A DNA stretch of 64,000 bases from Rhodobacter sp. (GTDB lineage: Bacteria; Pseudomonadota; Alphaproteobacteria; Rhodobacterales; Rhodobacteraceae), in NCBI GenBank assembly GCA_030065095.1, contig JASJDP010000001.1:62001-126000 (forward strand). The letters run 5' to 3'. The notes beneath the pieces are model-generated. The model was not told where the DNA came from. It searched no databases and saw only the letters and a program-made list of their open reading frames with translations. The position numbers and the translations under genes were made by a program. Positions 17,798 to 26,406 of the stretch are shown here, in pieces. Every line of letters begins with the position of its first letter. The first letter of the stretch is position 1.

Positions 17798-19243
17798 TCA
17801 ATTGTGCTGCAGGCGATCGAGTTCGACAATGAATTCGGTTCCCTTGCCGACTTCGCTGGTGTAGTCGATTGTTCCCCCGTGGGCGCGAACGATTTTCTGG
17901 CTGATGTTCAGCCCCAGCCCCGTCCCCTGGTGCAGCCGCCGATCCGAGCCGTCGATCTGACTGAATTTGCCGAAGACCAAAGACCGCGAATTGGGCGGGA
18001 TCCCAATTCCTGCGTCCGACACTGAAATCCGAACCTTTCCGTCGCTGCATTTGACCGAGGCGACGACTTTCGAACCGACGTCCGAAAACTTCACCGCATT
18101 GGACAGGAGGTTCGTCAGCACCTGCACGAGCCGGCCATGATCGGCCGATACGACCTGGTTCTGATCCGCCCCGCTTACGTCGATTTCGACGCCCGACTGT
18201 TCGGCGTAGCCTTGCATCATGCGCGCTGCTTCGGTCAGAAGCTGACCGGCCTCTGTCGGCTCGAACTTATAGGTCATTTGCCCCGATTCGATCTTCTGAA
18301 GATCCAGAAGATCATTGATCAGGTCCGATAGCCGCCTGCTGTTTTGGTGCGCCAGGTCGATGGCTTCCGCCAGCTTATCCGGTTTGTCTGCCAGAAGACC
18401 GGACTGTATCACGCCAAGCGACCCCAGTATCGACGTCAGCGGCGTTCGCAACTCATGGCTGACGGTTGCCAGAAACTGCGATTTCACCTCCAGGGCGTCA
18501 TGCGCACGGTCGCGCTCTTGCCGCAGTTCCTGCAGGTTATCCAGACCTTTCCTGTAGAGCTTCAGAAAGATCAGCGCGCATTCGATAACGAAGAACAGGA
18601 CGAACACCACCGTCGCCAACTGCATCCACAGAACCGAGTCCAGCGGCGGCCGCACGGCCATGAGGTCGTTTATCGGGACATACAGAAAGACAGCGCCATA
18701 GACGAGAAGGCGCACCAGCAGAACACGCGGAAGCTGGTGGTTGTTAACGGCGGCGAAAAGCCCGGCCGCAAACAGGAAGAAGAGCGGGGTGAAATGTTGG
18801 CCGGGCTCTTCCATCGAGACGATGGCAAGGGTGAACGCGCCGACGGTCAACGCGCTCAACGTCGAGGTCAGCAGCAACGCAAGATGCATCCGCCGCGCCT
18901 TGCTGCTATCGCTCTCGGAGATCCGTCCTGTGTAGGACGAAACTCCCATATCCAGGATTTCCGTCATTTGCAGAAGGCAAAGAAAGGTCCAGGCCAGCGT
19001 CTCGTCGTAGTAGAAAAAGGTCAGCAGGCACGCGCCGAGGTACATGCCCTGCCGCTGCCAGAACAGCGCACGGCTGCCGCCGACGAAATCGTTGATCTGC
19101 CTGGCAAGGCGTATGCTCGATACGCCGCGCCCTATGGTGATCCATCGTCCGAAAAGCATCGCCCGCCTGAGCCATCGGGCTTTCGGGCAATTGGCATGCG
19201 ACCGCTTCTCCGCCCAGCCGGCGATTTGAACATCTTTGGACAT
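17798..19243 (-). CDS. Membrane sensor histidine kinase
   Basis: 481 residues. About six hydrophobic segments lie between residues 60 and 225, with no large periplasmic loop, which suggests sensing within or near the membrane. A short coiled coil (RQERDRAHDALEVKSQ) follows, then HisKA with H-box SHELRTPLTS (His near 264) and HATPase_c with N-box NLLSNAVKFS, G1 VSDAGIGIP and G2 GTGLGLNISQ. It has no receiver domain; the separate response regulator downstream is the expected target. Divergent from luxI across a 628-base gap. Whether the kinase perceives acyl-homoserine lactone is speculation. Confidence 0.9.
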   Translation of the reverse strand: MSKDVQIAGWAEKRSHANCPKARWLRRAMLFGRWITIGRGVSSIRLARQINDFVGGSRALFWQRQGMYLGACLLTFFYYDETLAWTFLCLLQMTEILDMGVSSYTGRISESDSSKARRMHLALLLTSTLSALTVGAFTLAIVSMEEPGQHFTPLFFLFAAGLFAAVNNHQLPRVLLVRLLVYGAVFLYVPINDLMAVRPPLDSVLWMQLATVVFVLFFVIECALIFLKLYRKGLDNLQELRQERDRAHDALEVKSQFLATVSHELRTPLTSILGSLGVIQSGLLADKPDKLAEAIDLAHQNSRRLSDLINDLLDLQKIESGQMTYKFEPTEAGQLLTEAARMMQGYAEQSGVEIDVSGADQNQVVSADHGRLVQVLTNLLSNAVKFSDVGSKVVASVKCSDGKVRISVSDAGIGIPPNSRSLVFGKFSQIDGSDRRLHQGTGLGLNISQKIVRAHGGTIDYTSEVGKGTEFIVELDRLQHN

Positions 19244-19492
19244 GCGGACGTCTTTGCGGTCTCTTCTCTACGTGCCCCGAGAATGACATTCCCGGGCGTG
19301 CTGATGACGCGTCGTAGCCGTCATCTGTGGTCATTGAATGGCAACAATTCAACATTCTCGGCGCCTTCCGGTGACAAAGGACACGACGAGCCGCCACACG
19401 CATGAGCCGACTCGCCCCGGCGGGAATCGCTCATGTCAATGAAAAAGTTGAAAGTGAACTGACTGCTTAGGCGCCGGTGCGTGAAAAAAACC

Positions 19493-19523
19493 TCAATATA
19501 TTGTGCCATACTCAATATGTTGA
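19493..19523. promoter_or_regulatory. Tandem AT-rich palindromes upstream of luxI
   Basis: TCAATATATTG (19493-19503) and TCAATATGTTGA (19512-19523) are near-palindromic and share TCAATAT in direct repeat with a 19-base spacing, close to two helical turns. They lie between the kinase and luxI starts in a locally AT-rich stretch. This is a plausible paired binding site for a dimeric regulator. It does not match the classical 20-bp lux box. Low confidence. Confidence 0.35.
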
Positions 19524-19559
19524 AATCGCACAGCCAGTCGAATGGCGCATTTGTGACAC

Positions 19560-19582
19560 AAAAAAGCCCGAATTCGGCGGGC
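19560..19582 (-). terminator. Possible minus-strand terminator between kinase and luxI
   Basis: Read on the minus strand, GCCCG, a seven-base loop and CGGGC (19582 to 19566) are followed by six T (19565-19560). No recognised minus-strand gene lies directly upstream, so it may end a short transcript starting between 19590 and 19870, for instance a small or antisense RNA. The stem is only five pairs. The rest of 19244-19871 shows no supported gene. Confidence 0.4.
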
Positions 19583-19871
19583 ATTGGAAAATCTGTAGAT
19601 AACCTCAGACCCGTATGTTCTCTGGTATTTGGGGGCCTGGACAGGTGAAGGCGAAGCGGAACCAGTTTAGTACCGGGGCTGAAATCCCACCGTGATCCTG
19701 TCTGTACGCAGGACCTCACGGATGGGCGTTTCGATGACTGTCTTCGTGTGCCGACCTCCCGTCCAGTAACAAGACGCCCGTTCGATGCGTTCGCTATGGA
19801 CGCTCAAAACGTGCACGCAGCCGGCACTGTCCACTCGGTGCCAACGGGCAAGTGTGGTTAAGGAATGGAAA

Positions 19872-20540
19872 ATGCAAACCACAAAACTGAGTTTTGAGAC
19901 CCTCCATCTGCACGGGGATCTCTTTGTGAACTTCCTACGCGCCAGACGGCGCTCGTTCATAGAAAAGAACAACTGGGAACTGCCTGAAGCCGACGGCATG
20001 GAGTACGACCAGTACGACAGCCCGGCGTCGCGCTGGGTTGCCGTCCACGAGGACGGAGAGGTGCTGGCCGGCATTCGGCTGACTCCGACAACCGCGCGTT
20101 GCGGGATCTATTCGTACATGATTCGCGATGCCCAACTTGGATTGGTCGACACCATTCCGACCGACCTTCTTGCCTTCGAGGCGCCGGTCGATCCCTACAT
20201 CTGGGAATCCTCGAGGGTCTTTGTGATGGACTCGGTTCCGTCGAGAAACCGCACTAAGGTTCAGACGGCAATGATGAAAGGGATGATCGACGCTGCGCAC
20301 GACGTGAATGCCAGGATTGTGCTGGGACTGGTCCCCGCCATTTGGGCCCGATGGATCGGTCGGCTTGGCCTGACGGCAGAGCCGGCGGGGCCAGTCCTGG
20401 ACCTGGACGGCTGGAAAACCCAAGTCGCAATGATGCAGCTTTCGAAACATGCAGTTCCAGAGATAGCCTCGGCCACTCGTTTCGCGGTCCGAGACTCTGT
20501 GAAACCACGGCGTCCTCGAATTGGGGCGATCCATGTTTAG
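19872..20540 (+). CDS. LuxI-family acyl-homoserine-lactone synthase
   Basis: 222 residues; makes an N-acyl-homoserine lactone from S-adenosylmethionine and acyl-ACP or acyl-CoA. The invariant residues of the family are present with the usual spacing: Arg25, Phe29, Trp35, Asp46, Asp49, Arg69, Glu112 and Arg115 (motifs EYDQYDS, AGIRLTP, WESSRVF). ATG at 19872 is preceded by AAGGAATGGAAA; an upstream start at 19785 would add a non-conserved tail. No luxR neighbour is present; a kinase and response regulator lie divergently instead. The acyl chain cannot be predicted. Bases 20541-20845 downstream show no gene. Confidence 0.88.
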   Translation: MQTTKLSFETLHLHGDLFVNFLRARRRSFIEKNNWELPEADGMEYDQYDSPASRWVAVHEDGEVLAGIRLTPTTARCGIYSYMIRDAQLGLVDTIPTDLLAFEAPVDPYIWESSRVFVMDSVPSRNRTKVQTAMMKGMIDAAHDVNARIVLGLVPAIWARWIGRLGLTAEPAGPVLDLDGWKTQVAMMQLSKHAVPEIASATRFAVRDSVKPRRPRIGAIHV

Positions 20541-20845
20541 CGTGCCGCGGATGTTTTTCGCGTTCGCAAATCCCCCTCGATGACACGTCGGCATGCCTTG
20601 CGGCGCTCAGAAAGAGATCCAGGGTGAATTCTGGGTGGCGCACGGGCGCTTCAAGCCTTTCGACGGCTGCAGCTCGAGCATGGCGACGGGTGGTTTGTTA
20701 CATTTTTTGACATGGGAGGTTGTGCGACGGCGGTCCTTGCCACTACCCTTCCCTAAAAAAAGTCGAACAACGAGAACGGGAGCGGAGCTGCGACAGGGCG
20801 CTCCATTACCTCCTGGTCTATCGCTCGGAAACCAGGGAGGGACGT

Positions 20846-21265
20846 ATGTTTCAACGTATTTTGGCGCCGGTCGATCTAGCACATCTTGAAAAGCTCGAAC
20901 GCGCGTTGAAGGTCACGGCCGAAGAAGCCCGGCATCACGGCGCTCCGGTGACGTTTGTTTCGGTTACGGCTGCCGCGCCCGGGCCGCTTGCTCATAATCC
21001 CGATGAGTTCAAGGCGAAGCTAGAGGCCTTTGCCAGGGAACAGGCGGAAAGCCGGGGCATTGACGCGTCGGCCCTGGCGGTCATCAGTCATGATCCGACA
21101 ACGGACGTGGATGACGCGCTGCTCGGCGCCATCGATGATACCGGAGCGGACCTGGTAATCATGGCGTCTCACAAACCTGGGGTGGCCGCGTATTTCTGGC
21201 CATCGAACGGGGGAAAAATCGCTTCGCATTCGGATGTGTCGGTCTTTTTGGTACGCGACACTTGA
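20846..21265 (+). CDS. Universal stress protein (UspA family)
   Basis: 139 residues, one Usp domain. It starts with the classic strand FQRILAPVDLA, has the DLVIMASHKPG strand-turn near residue 108, and ends with SNGGKIASHSDVSVFLVRDT, equivalent to the G-x9-G-S/T-x-V nucleotide-binding end. The final Gly/Ser spacing suggests ATP binding is possible but not certain. GGGAGG lies 5-10 bases before the ATG at 20846. A BCCT carrier follows 100 bases downstream, so the two may share a stress-related promoter. The specific role of the Usp is unknown. Confidence 0.85.
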   Translation: MFQRILAPVDLAHLEKLERALKVTAEEARHHGAPVTFVSVTAAAPGPLAHNPDEFKAKLEAFAREQAESRGIDASALAVISHDPTTDVDDALLGAIDDTGADLVIMASHKPGVAAYFWPSNGGKIASHSDVSVFLVRDT

Positions 21266-21365
21266 CCCCGTCACTTCAATAAAAAAATGGCGTCCGCTGA
21301 CATATTATTGTTGCAAACCTCACCGGATGGCCGGACGCTTTCCCTAGAAACGCTGGGAGGACAGG

Positions 21366-22967
21366 ATGGCTAACCTAGAAAACCCCGGGCCCGGAACCGC
21401 CGAAAGCTCTGGCTTCGAGACAGATTATCAACTTGGCCAGGACAATATCCGGCCCTTCGGTCTGGATATACACAATCCGGTTTTTGTCATCTCCGGTCTT
21501 GTGATCATCGCCTTCGTCCTGCTGGCGCTGGCCAACCAAGAGGCGTCGGCCGAATTCTTTGGCTGGCTGCGGCCGTTTCTGACGCGCGAGTTCGACTGGT
21601 TCCTCGTGATCGCCGTCGACATCATGCTGATATTCTGTCTTGCGTTGGTCGTCTTGCCGGTCGGCGGAGTGAGAATCGGCGGCAAGGACGCCGTTCCGGA
21701 CTACTCTTACCCTGCCTGGATCGCCATGCTCTTCGCCGCCGGCATCGGCATCGGCTTGCTGTTCTTTGGGGTCCTCGAGCCGGTCTATTATACCTATGCC
21801 GAAGGTGGAGCGGCGCACCCGCTTGGCATCGATCCGTCCACCCCGGGGAATGAGAACATAGGGATCGTAGGCACGGTCCATCATTGGGGGCTGGGCGGCT
21901 GGTGCGTCTATGCCGTCGTGGGCCTGACATTGGCGGTTTACACCTACAACAAAGGGCTGCCGATGACGCTCCGGTCCGCGTTCTACCCGATCCTCGGCGA
22001 GCGAATCTGGGGCTGGTGGGGCCACATCATCGACACGCTTGCGGTCTTCGCCACGCTCTTTGGCCTGACGACATCGCTCGGACTGGGTGCCAAGCAGATA
22101 GCGGCCGGTCTGAACGACGTGTTCGGCATCGAGCCGTCGAATACCGTTGTCGTCGTTCTCATCATCGGCATCACCGCGGTGGCGCTTGGATCGGTCCTGA
22201 TGGGCATGGACAAGGGCGTGAAACGGCTGTCCGAGATCAATATGATCATGGCCGTGGCGCTGTTCTTCTTCGTACTGATCCTGGCCGGAATCGGCTCGAC
22301 CCTTGCCCGCTTCGGCGACGTCATGGTCCAGTACGTGATGCATCTGCCGGCGCTGAACAATCCGTTCGGGCGCGAAGACACAAGCTATTTCCACGGCTGG
22401 ACGACGTTCTATTGGGCCTGGTGGATTGCCTGGTCGCCATTTGTCGGCATGTTCATTGCGCGAATTTCACGGGGCCGGACGGTTAGGGAGTTCATTCTCT
22501 TCGTGCTGATTGCGCCAACCATCGTCTGTGCGCTGTGGATGACGACGTTCGGCGGTGCGGCGATCAACATGATCGAGGGTGGTACCGGCGCAGGAGACGG
22601 GATCACTGCGGTCGTGGTGGACGCATATAAACCGGAATTGGCGCTGTTCCGTCTGCTGGACCAGTACCCGCTCTATTCGATCATCGCGCCGATATCGCTT
22701 GTTCTGATCATTGTTTTTTTCGTCACGTCGTCCGATAGCGGCTCTCTGGTGATCGATACGATCACAGCCGGCGGCAAGATCGACGCCCCTGTGGCGCAGC
22801 GGGTGTTCTGGTGCACGCTGGAAGGCTTGGTGGCCATAGCGCTGTTGCTCGGAGGCGGTCTTTCGGCCTTGCAAGGCGCAGCGGTTTCCACCGGGATTCC
22901 GTTCACCTTGGTCGTGCTGGCAATGTGCTGGTGTGTCTACCTGGCCTTGAGAAGCGAGGAGCGGTAG
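21366..22967 (+). CDS. BCCT-family betaine/choline/carnitine transporter
   Basis: 533 residues with about twelve transmembrane helices. Family signatures are FAAGIGIGLLFFGVLEPV (Gly-rich unwound helix and substrate site), WGLGGWCVYAVVGL, the Trp-rich helix WTTFYWAWWIAWSPFVGMFIARISRGRTVREF, and FVTSSDSGSLVID. These importers take up quaternary-ammonium osmolytes with Na+ or H+. The long C-terminal osmosensory tail of BetP is absent (it ends LRSEER), which suggests it is not an osmosensor like BetP. GGGAGG lies just before the ATG. The exact substrate is not determinable. Confidence 0.92.
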   Translation: MANLENPGPGTAESSGFETDYQLGQDNIRPFGLDIHNPVFVISGLVIIAFVLLALANQEASAEFFGWLRPFLTREFDWFLVIAVDIMLIFCLALVVLPVGGVRIGGKDAVPDYSYPAWIAMLFAAGIGIGLLFFGVLEPVYYTYAEGGAAHPLGIDPSTPGNENIGIVGTVHHWGLGGWCVYAVVGLTLAVYTYNKGLPMTLRSAFYPILGERIWGWWGHIIDTLAVFATLFGLTTSLGLGAKQIAAGLNDVFGIEPSNTVVVVLIIGITAVALGSVLMGMDKGVKRLSEINMIMAVALFFFVLILAGIGSTLARFGDVMVQYVMHLPALNNPFGREDTSYFHGWTTFYWAWWIAWSPFVGMFIARISRGRTVREFILFVLIAPTIVCALWMTTFGGAAINMIEGGTGAGDGITAVVVDAYKPELALFRLLDQYPLYSIIAPISLVLIIVFFVTSSDSGSLVIDTITAGGKIDAPVAQRVFWCTLEGLVAIALLLGGGLSALQGAAVSTGIPFTLVVLAMCWCVYLALRSEER

Positions 22968-23068
22968 GAACAGTATCCACCTGCGCATTGCGCAGATCTT
23001 TGCGGTCTTGCCCCGTACCACGCTCTGCAGGATCGTCAGCTGTTCGATCGGCCTGACTTCTTCCGGCT

Positions 23069-23094
23069 ATGCAAGGGGTGAAGGCCCCTTGCAT
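23069..23094. terminator. Perfect 10-bp hairpin after the BCCT gene
   Basis: ATGCAAGGGG (23069-23078) is exactly inverted as CCCCTTGCAT (23085-23094) around a six-base loop. It lies 100 bases past the BCCT stop and lacks a T run, so it may stabilise a 3' end rather than act as a classic terminator. Bases 22968-23300 otherwise show no convincing gene. Confidence 0.4.
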
Positions 23095-23300
23095 CAATTC
23101 AATCCAACAGGCGTTCCGGCGTTGGTGCACAATCCGGTGTGCGACGATCCAGCAACCATCCGTCGCGGCGACCCGACGTAGCGGACGCTTGATCTCACGG
23201 CGGACGAAATCCATGGCCTCTCCGGTATCGACGTCTTCCAGACGGCCGCGGTGCGACAGGCCGGCGGCTTGTTGCCGGCGCTTGACGTACTTCGAACGGA

Positions 23301-23351
23301 TTGCGAATGAATCGCAAGAACATTGACTTTGCGAATGCCTCGCACTAGCAT
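23301..23351 (+). promoter_or_regulatory. Mn/Fe-repressor (Mur/Fur-type) operator-promoter of the metal ABC operon
   Basis: Two copies of a TTGCGAAT-n-TCGCA palindrome are present. The first, 23301-23317, is TTGCGA/TCGCAA around ATGAA; the second, 23329-23345, carries TGCGA/TCGCA around ATGCC. A sigma-70 promoter has -35 TTGACT at 23323-23328 and -10 TAGCAT at 23346-23351, with a 17-base spacer that is exactly the second box. A bound repressor would block RNA polymerase. The motif resembles the Mur (manganese-responsive Fur) boxes known upstream of sit genes in alphaproteobacteria. Start codon of the binding-protein gene is 55 bases downstream. Confidence 0.75.
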
Positions 23352-23405
23352 GTCGTTCCGCGCAAAGCCCGTTCGGTAGGCTGATTCTGTCTTGGAGTTG
23401 CGACA

Positions 23406-24356
23406 ATGACTTTGACGAAGCGGACACTCCTGGCCGCGGCAATCATTATGGCTCTCCCGTCTGGATGGGCCGTCGCGCAAGACCGCCTGGAAGTGGTCGC
23501 CACGACGGGTATGATCGCCGATGCCGCACAGACGGTGGGCGGAAATCTGGTGGAGGTACGGGCGCTGATGGGACCTGGCGTCGATCCTCACGCCTACCGT
23601 CAGACACGCACCGACATCGTGGCCATGGCCAAAGCGGACCTCGTCCTGTGGAACGGCCTCTATCTTGAGGCCCAGATGGAGGAATTCCTTGTCGATCTTG
23701 GAACCGACGGTAACGTCATGGCTGTGGCGGAAGCGTTACCCAAGAACCTCTTGATCGGGTCCGAGGATTATGAGGGCCGCTTCGATCCGCACGTGTGGAT
23801 GAACCCGAACCTCTGGTCGCGCGTGGTCGTGAACGTGCGCAACGCCTTGATCGAGGCACACCCCGAAGGCGAAGAGACCTTCACCGCAAACGCCGATGCG
23901 TATCTTGGAACGCTGCGCGACCTGGCCCGCTACACCACCGATGTGTTGTCGTCGGTTCCAGCCGAAAGCCGTATCCTGCTGACGTCACACGATGCTTTCA
24001 ACTATTTCGGCAACGCCTACGGTTTCGAGGTCATCGGCATCCAAGGGATCTCGACCGAGTCGGAAGCCGGCCTCCAGCGTATCGGCGAGCTTGTTGACAT
24101 GCTTATCGCGCGCGGCATTCGCGCGGTCTTTGTCGAAACCTCGGTGTCGGACCGCAATATCCGTGCACTGATCGAAGGCGCGGAGGCACAAGGTCACGAG
24201 GTAGTCATAGGCGGTGAACTTTATTCTGACGCCATGGGCGAACCAGGCACCTACGAGGGCAGCTATGTCGGCATGATCGACTCGAACGCGACGACCATAG
24301 CCCGCGCCCTTGGCGGAGAGGCGCCGGATTCCGGCATGCAAGGCCTTTTGAACTGA
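23406..24356 (+). CDS. sitA: Manganese/zinc ABC transporter substrate-binding protein
   Basis: 316 residues of the cluster A-I metal-binding family (TroA/PsaA/SitA). Signal peptide about 1-25, ending WAVAQ. Metal ligands are in place: His in GPGVDPHAY, His in RFDPHVWM, Glu in AVFVETSVS, and Asp in GMIDSNATTIA. There is no long His-rich loop, which favours manganese over ZnuA-type zinc uptake, as does the Mur-like operator. TSHDAFNYFGNAYGFEVIGI is a typical family block. GGAG lies about 10 bases upstream of the ATG. Its TGA overlaps the next ATG (TGATG). Confidence 0.9.
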   Translation: MTLTKRTLLAAAIIMALPSGWAVAQDRLEVVATTGMIADAAQTVGGNLVEVRALMGPGVDPHAYRQTRTDIVAMAKADLVLWNGLYLEAQMEEFLVDLGTDGNVMAVAEALPKNLLIGSEDYEGRFDPHVWMNPNLWSRVVVNVRNALIEAHPEGEETFTANADAYLGTLRDLARYTTDVLSSVPAESRILLTSHDAFNYFGNAYGFEVIGIQGISTESEAGLQRIGELVDMLIARGIRAVFVETSVSDRNIRALIEGAEAQGHEVVIGGELYSDAMGEPGTYEGSYVGMIDSNATTIARALGGEAPDSGMQGLLN

Positions 24357-25195
24357 TGGAGACCCAAGCGCCTCGCAGCCGACGGCTGACAATCGCTGCG
24401 GAAGACGGCCGGGTCAGCGGCCCGGAAGATGTGCCTTCAGATGCCCCCCTCGCCTTGCGCGGGCTCACCGTCTCGTACAGCGAGAAGCCCGCGGTTTTTT
24501 CGGTCGATGCGACCTTTCCGGCGAATTCGATGTCGACCATCATCGGGCCGAACGGCGCCGGTAAGTCCACTCTCTTGAAGGCCGCGCTCGGGGTCATCCC
24601 ACGGCTGTCGGGCGAGGTCTTCGTCTTTGGATCACCGATAGAGAATGCCCGCAACCGCATCGCCTATGTGCCCCAGCGGGCGAGTGTCGATTGGGACTTT
24701 CCGGCCACCGTGATGGACGTGGTGCAGATGGGGCTTTATCGCAAGGTCGGCCTTCTGGGACGGCTGTCGGGTCAATTGACGACGCGGGCACAGGATTGCC
24801 TCGACCGGGTCGGCATGGCCGATTTCTCGCATCGGCAGATCGGTCAGCTTTCCGGCGGCCAGCAACAGCGCGTTTTCCTTGCGCGTGCTCTGGCGCAGGA
24901 CGCTGACCTCTATCTCCTCGACGAACCCTTCGCGGGCGTGGACGCTGCGACCGAGCGCGCGATCATCGACGTCCTGAAGCTGTTGAAATCCGGCGGTAAG
25001 GCTGTCGTCGCCGTGCACCATGATCTGTCCACCGTGCGCGAGTATTTCGACCATGTTTTCATGATCAACGTCCGCCGCATCGCGGAAGGGACGGTGAACA
25101 CCTGCCTCACGACCAAGAACCTTCAGGCCACCTATGGCGGACGGCTTGCCGCCGCGCATCTGGCCCAGCTCGCCGTAGTAGAAGGGGCGGGATGA
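24356..25195 (+). CDS. sitB: Manganese/zinc ABC transporter ATP-binding protein
   Basis: 279 residues. Walker A is GPNGAGKST (about residues 63-71), the Q-loop region YVPQRASVDWDFP is typical of metal importers, signature LSGGQQQR lies near 164, Walker B is LYLLDEP, and the switch His is in VAVHHDLS. An N-terminal extension of about 30 residues precedes the ABC core. Translationally coupled to sitA (TGATG) and to the first permease (ATGA at 25192). It energises Mn2+ import by the two permeases that follow. Confidence 0.9.
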   Translation: METQAPRSRRLTIAAEDGRVSGPEDVPSDAPLALRGLTVSYSEKPAVFSVDATFPANSMSTIIGPNGAGKSTLLKAALGVIPRLSGEVFVFGSPIENARNRIAYVPQRASVDWDFPATVMDVVQMGLYRKVGLLGRLSGQLTTRAQDCLDRVGMADFSHRQIGQLSGGQQQRVFLARALAQDADLYLLDEPFAGVDAATERAIIDVLKLLKSGGKAVVAVHHDLSTVREYFDHVFMINVRRIAEGTVNTCLTTKNLQATYGGRLAAAHLAQLAVVEGAG

Positions 25196-26406
25196 CCCCC
25201 TTCGTCGAGGCGCTTTTTCTCCAGGCGGGATACAACGCCACGCTGGTTGCGATCGGTGCCGCCCTTCTTGGCTTCGCCGCCGGGTCGTCGGGCACATTCC
25301 TGTTCCTGCGCAAACGGGCGCTGGTCTCGGATGCCGTCGCCCACGCGACGCTGCCGGGTGTCGGCCTCGCTTTCATCGTAATGGTCAGCCTCGGCGGCGA
25401 CGGGCGCAGCCTCGTCGGCCTGCTGGCCGGGTCGGCCGTCACGGCCTGGGTCGGGCTTCTCGTGATCGAATGGATCACCCGCCGCACGCGGCTGGCCGAA
25501 GACGCGGCCATCGGCGCGGTGCTCGGGGTGTTCTTCGGGGTCGGGATCGTGCTGCTGACCGTGATCCAGACGATGAGCGCGGGCAGGCAGGCGGGGCTCG
25601 AAAGCTTCCTTCTTGGCTCTACCGCCGGCATGCTGTTTCAGGATGGCGTGGTGATCGCCGTCGGCGGTTCGTTCGCCGTCTTCGCCACCTGGCTGATGCG
25701 CAGACCGATGACGCTGGTGGCTTTCGACAGCGACTATGCCGCTGCGACGGGCTACGACGTGCGCCGGATCGACCTTTTGATGATGGGCCTAGTGATGGGT
25801 GTCACCGTGATCGGGCTGAAGCTGGTCGGCCTGATCCTGATCGTCGCCATGCTGATCATTCCCGCCGTGACCGCGCGTTTCTGGACAGAGCGTTCAAGCC
25901 GGGTCATTTGGATCGCCGGCGGCGTGGGCGGAATGGCCGGCTATCTCGGTGCGGCGCTGTCGGCCTCGGCCCCGGCGTTGCCCACGGGGCCGATCATCGT
26001 TTTGGTCGCGGCCGCGATCTTCGTGGTCTCGCTGCTCTTTGCCCCGGTGCGTGGGGTGCTTGCCGCGATTCTCCGCCATCGCCGGTTCCAGGTGCAGGTG
26101 CACCGGCGTCAGGGCCTTCTCGCGCTCGCGGCAAAGCACCCGATCCGCGAAGCCTATACGCTCCGCCTGCTCGTGCGTGAGGGGCTCGTCCGCCCCGACG
26201 GTGTGTCGACCGCCGCCGGCCGGGCGCAGGCCGCCAAGGTCGCCCGCGACGAGCGTCGCTGGGATGCGGCGCGGGAGATCCACCAGGATGCAGGCCTCAC
26301 CGGCCGTTACGACGGGCTGACCCCGATCGAAGAGGTGTTCACGTCGGACGAGATCGCGGAATTCGACCGCCTGCTCGGGCCGCCTGTCGCCGTAGGTGAA
26401 GCCTGA
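25192..26406 (+). CDS. sitC: Metal ABC transporter permease with C-terminal cytoplasmic extension
   Basis: 404 residues. The first 285 or so form the ABC-3 permease with about eight helices (LRKRALVSDAVAHATLPGVGL, then IGLKLVGLILIVAMLIIPA). The remaining 115 residues are soluble and charged (HRRQGLLALAAKHPIREAYT, then EVFTSDEIAEFDRLLGPP) and resemble a winged-helix/DtxR-like fold by eye. Standard permeases of the family end near 285 residues, so this is an extended version. Such tails occur in some Mn permeases and may sense cytoplasmic metal; here that is inference. Overlaps sitB (ATGA) and sitD (TGATG). Confidence 0.87.
   Translation: MTPFVEALFLQAGYNATLVAIGAALLGFAAGSSGTFLFLRKRALVSDAVAHATLPGVGLAFIVMVSLGGDGRSLVGLLAGSAVTAWVGLLVIEWITRRTRLAEDAAIGAVLGVFFGVGIVLLTVIQTMSAGRQAGLESFLLGSTAGMLFQDGVVIAVGGSFAVFATWLMRRPMTLVAFDSDYAAATGYDVRRIDLLMMGLVMGVTVIGLKLVGLILIVAMLIIPAVTARFWTERSSRVIWIAGGVGGMAGYLGAALSASAPALPTGPIIVLVAAAIFVVSLLFAPVRGVLAAILRHRRFQVQVHRRQGLLALAAKHPIREAYTLRLLVREGLVRPDGVSTAAGRAQAAKVARDERRWDAAREIHQDAGLTGRYDGLTPIEEVFTSDEIAEFDRLLGPPVAVGEA

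Noticed and set aside
19440-19871. Classical 20-bp lux box
   Set aside because: The palindromes seen do not match the lux box consensus, so the site is reported only as a generic palindrome pair.
19321-20074. Two overlapping minus-strand frames opposite the luxI leader
   Set aside because: They overlap luxI or each other, have no domain, and span the putative terminator.
22903-23442. 179-residue minus-strand frame after the BCCT gene
   Set aside because: Overlaps the BCCT 3' end and the Mur-box promoter; no domain, no convincing start. A start near 23215 has a purine-rich stretch upstream but remains unsupported.
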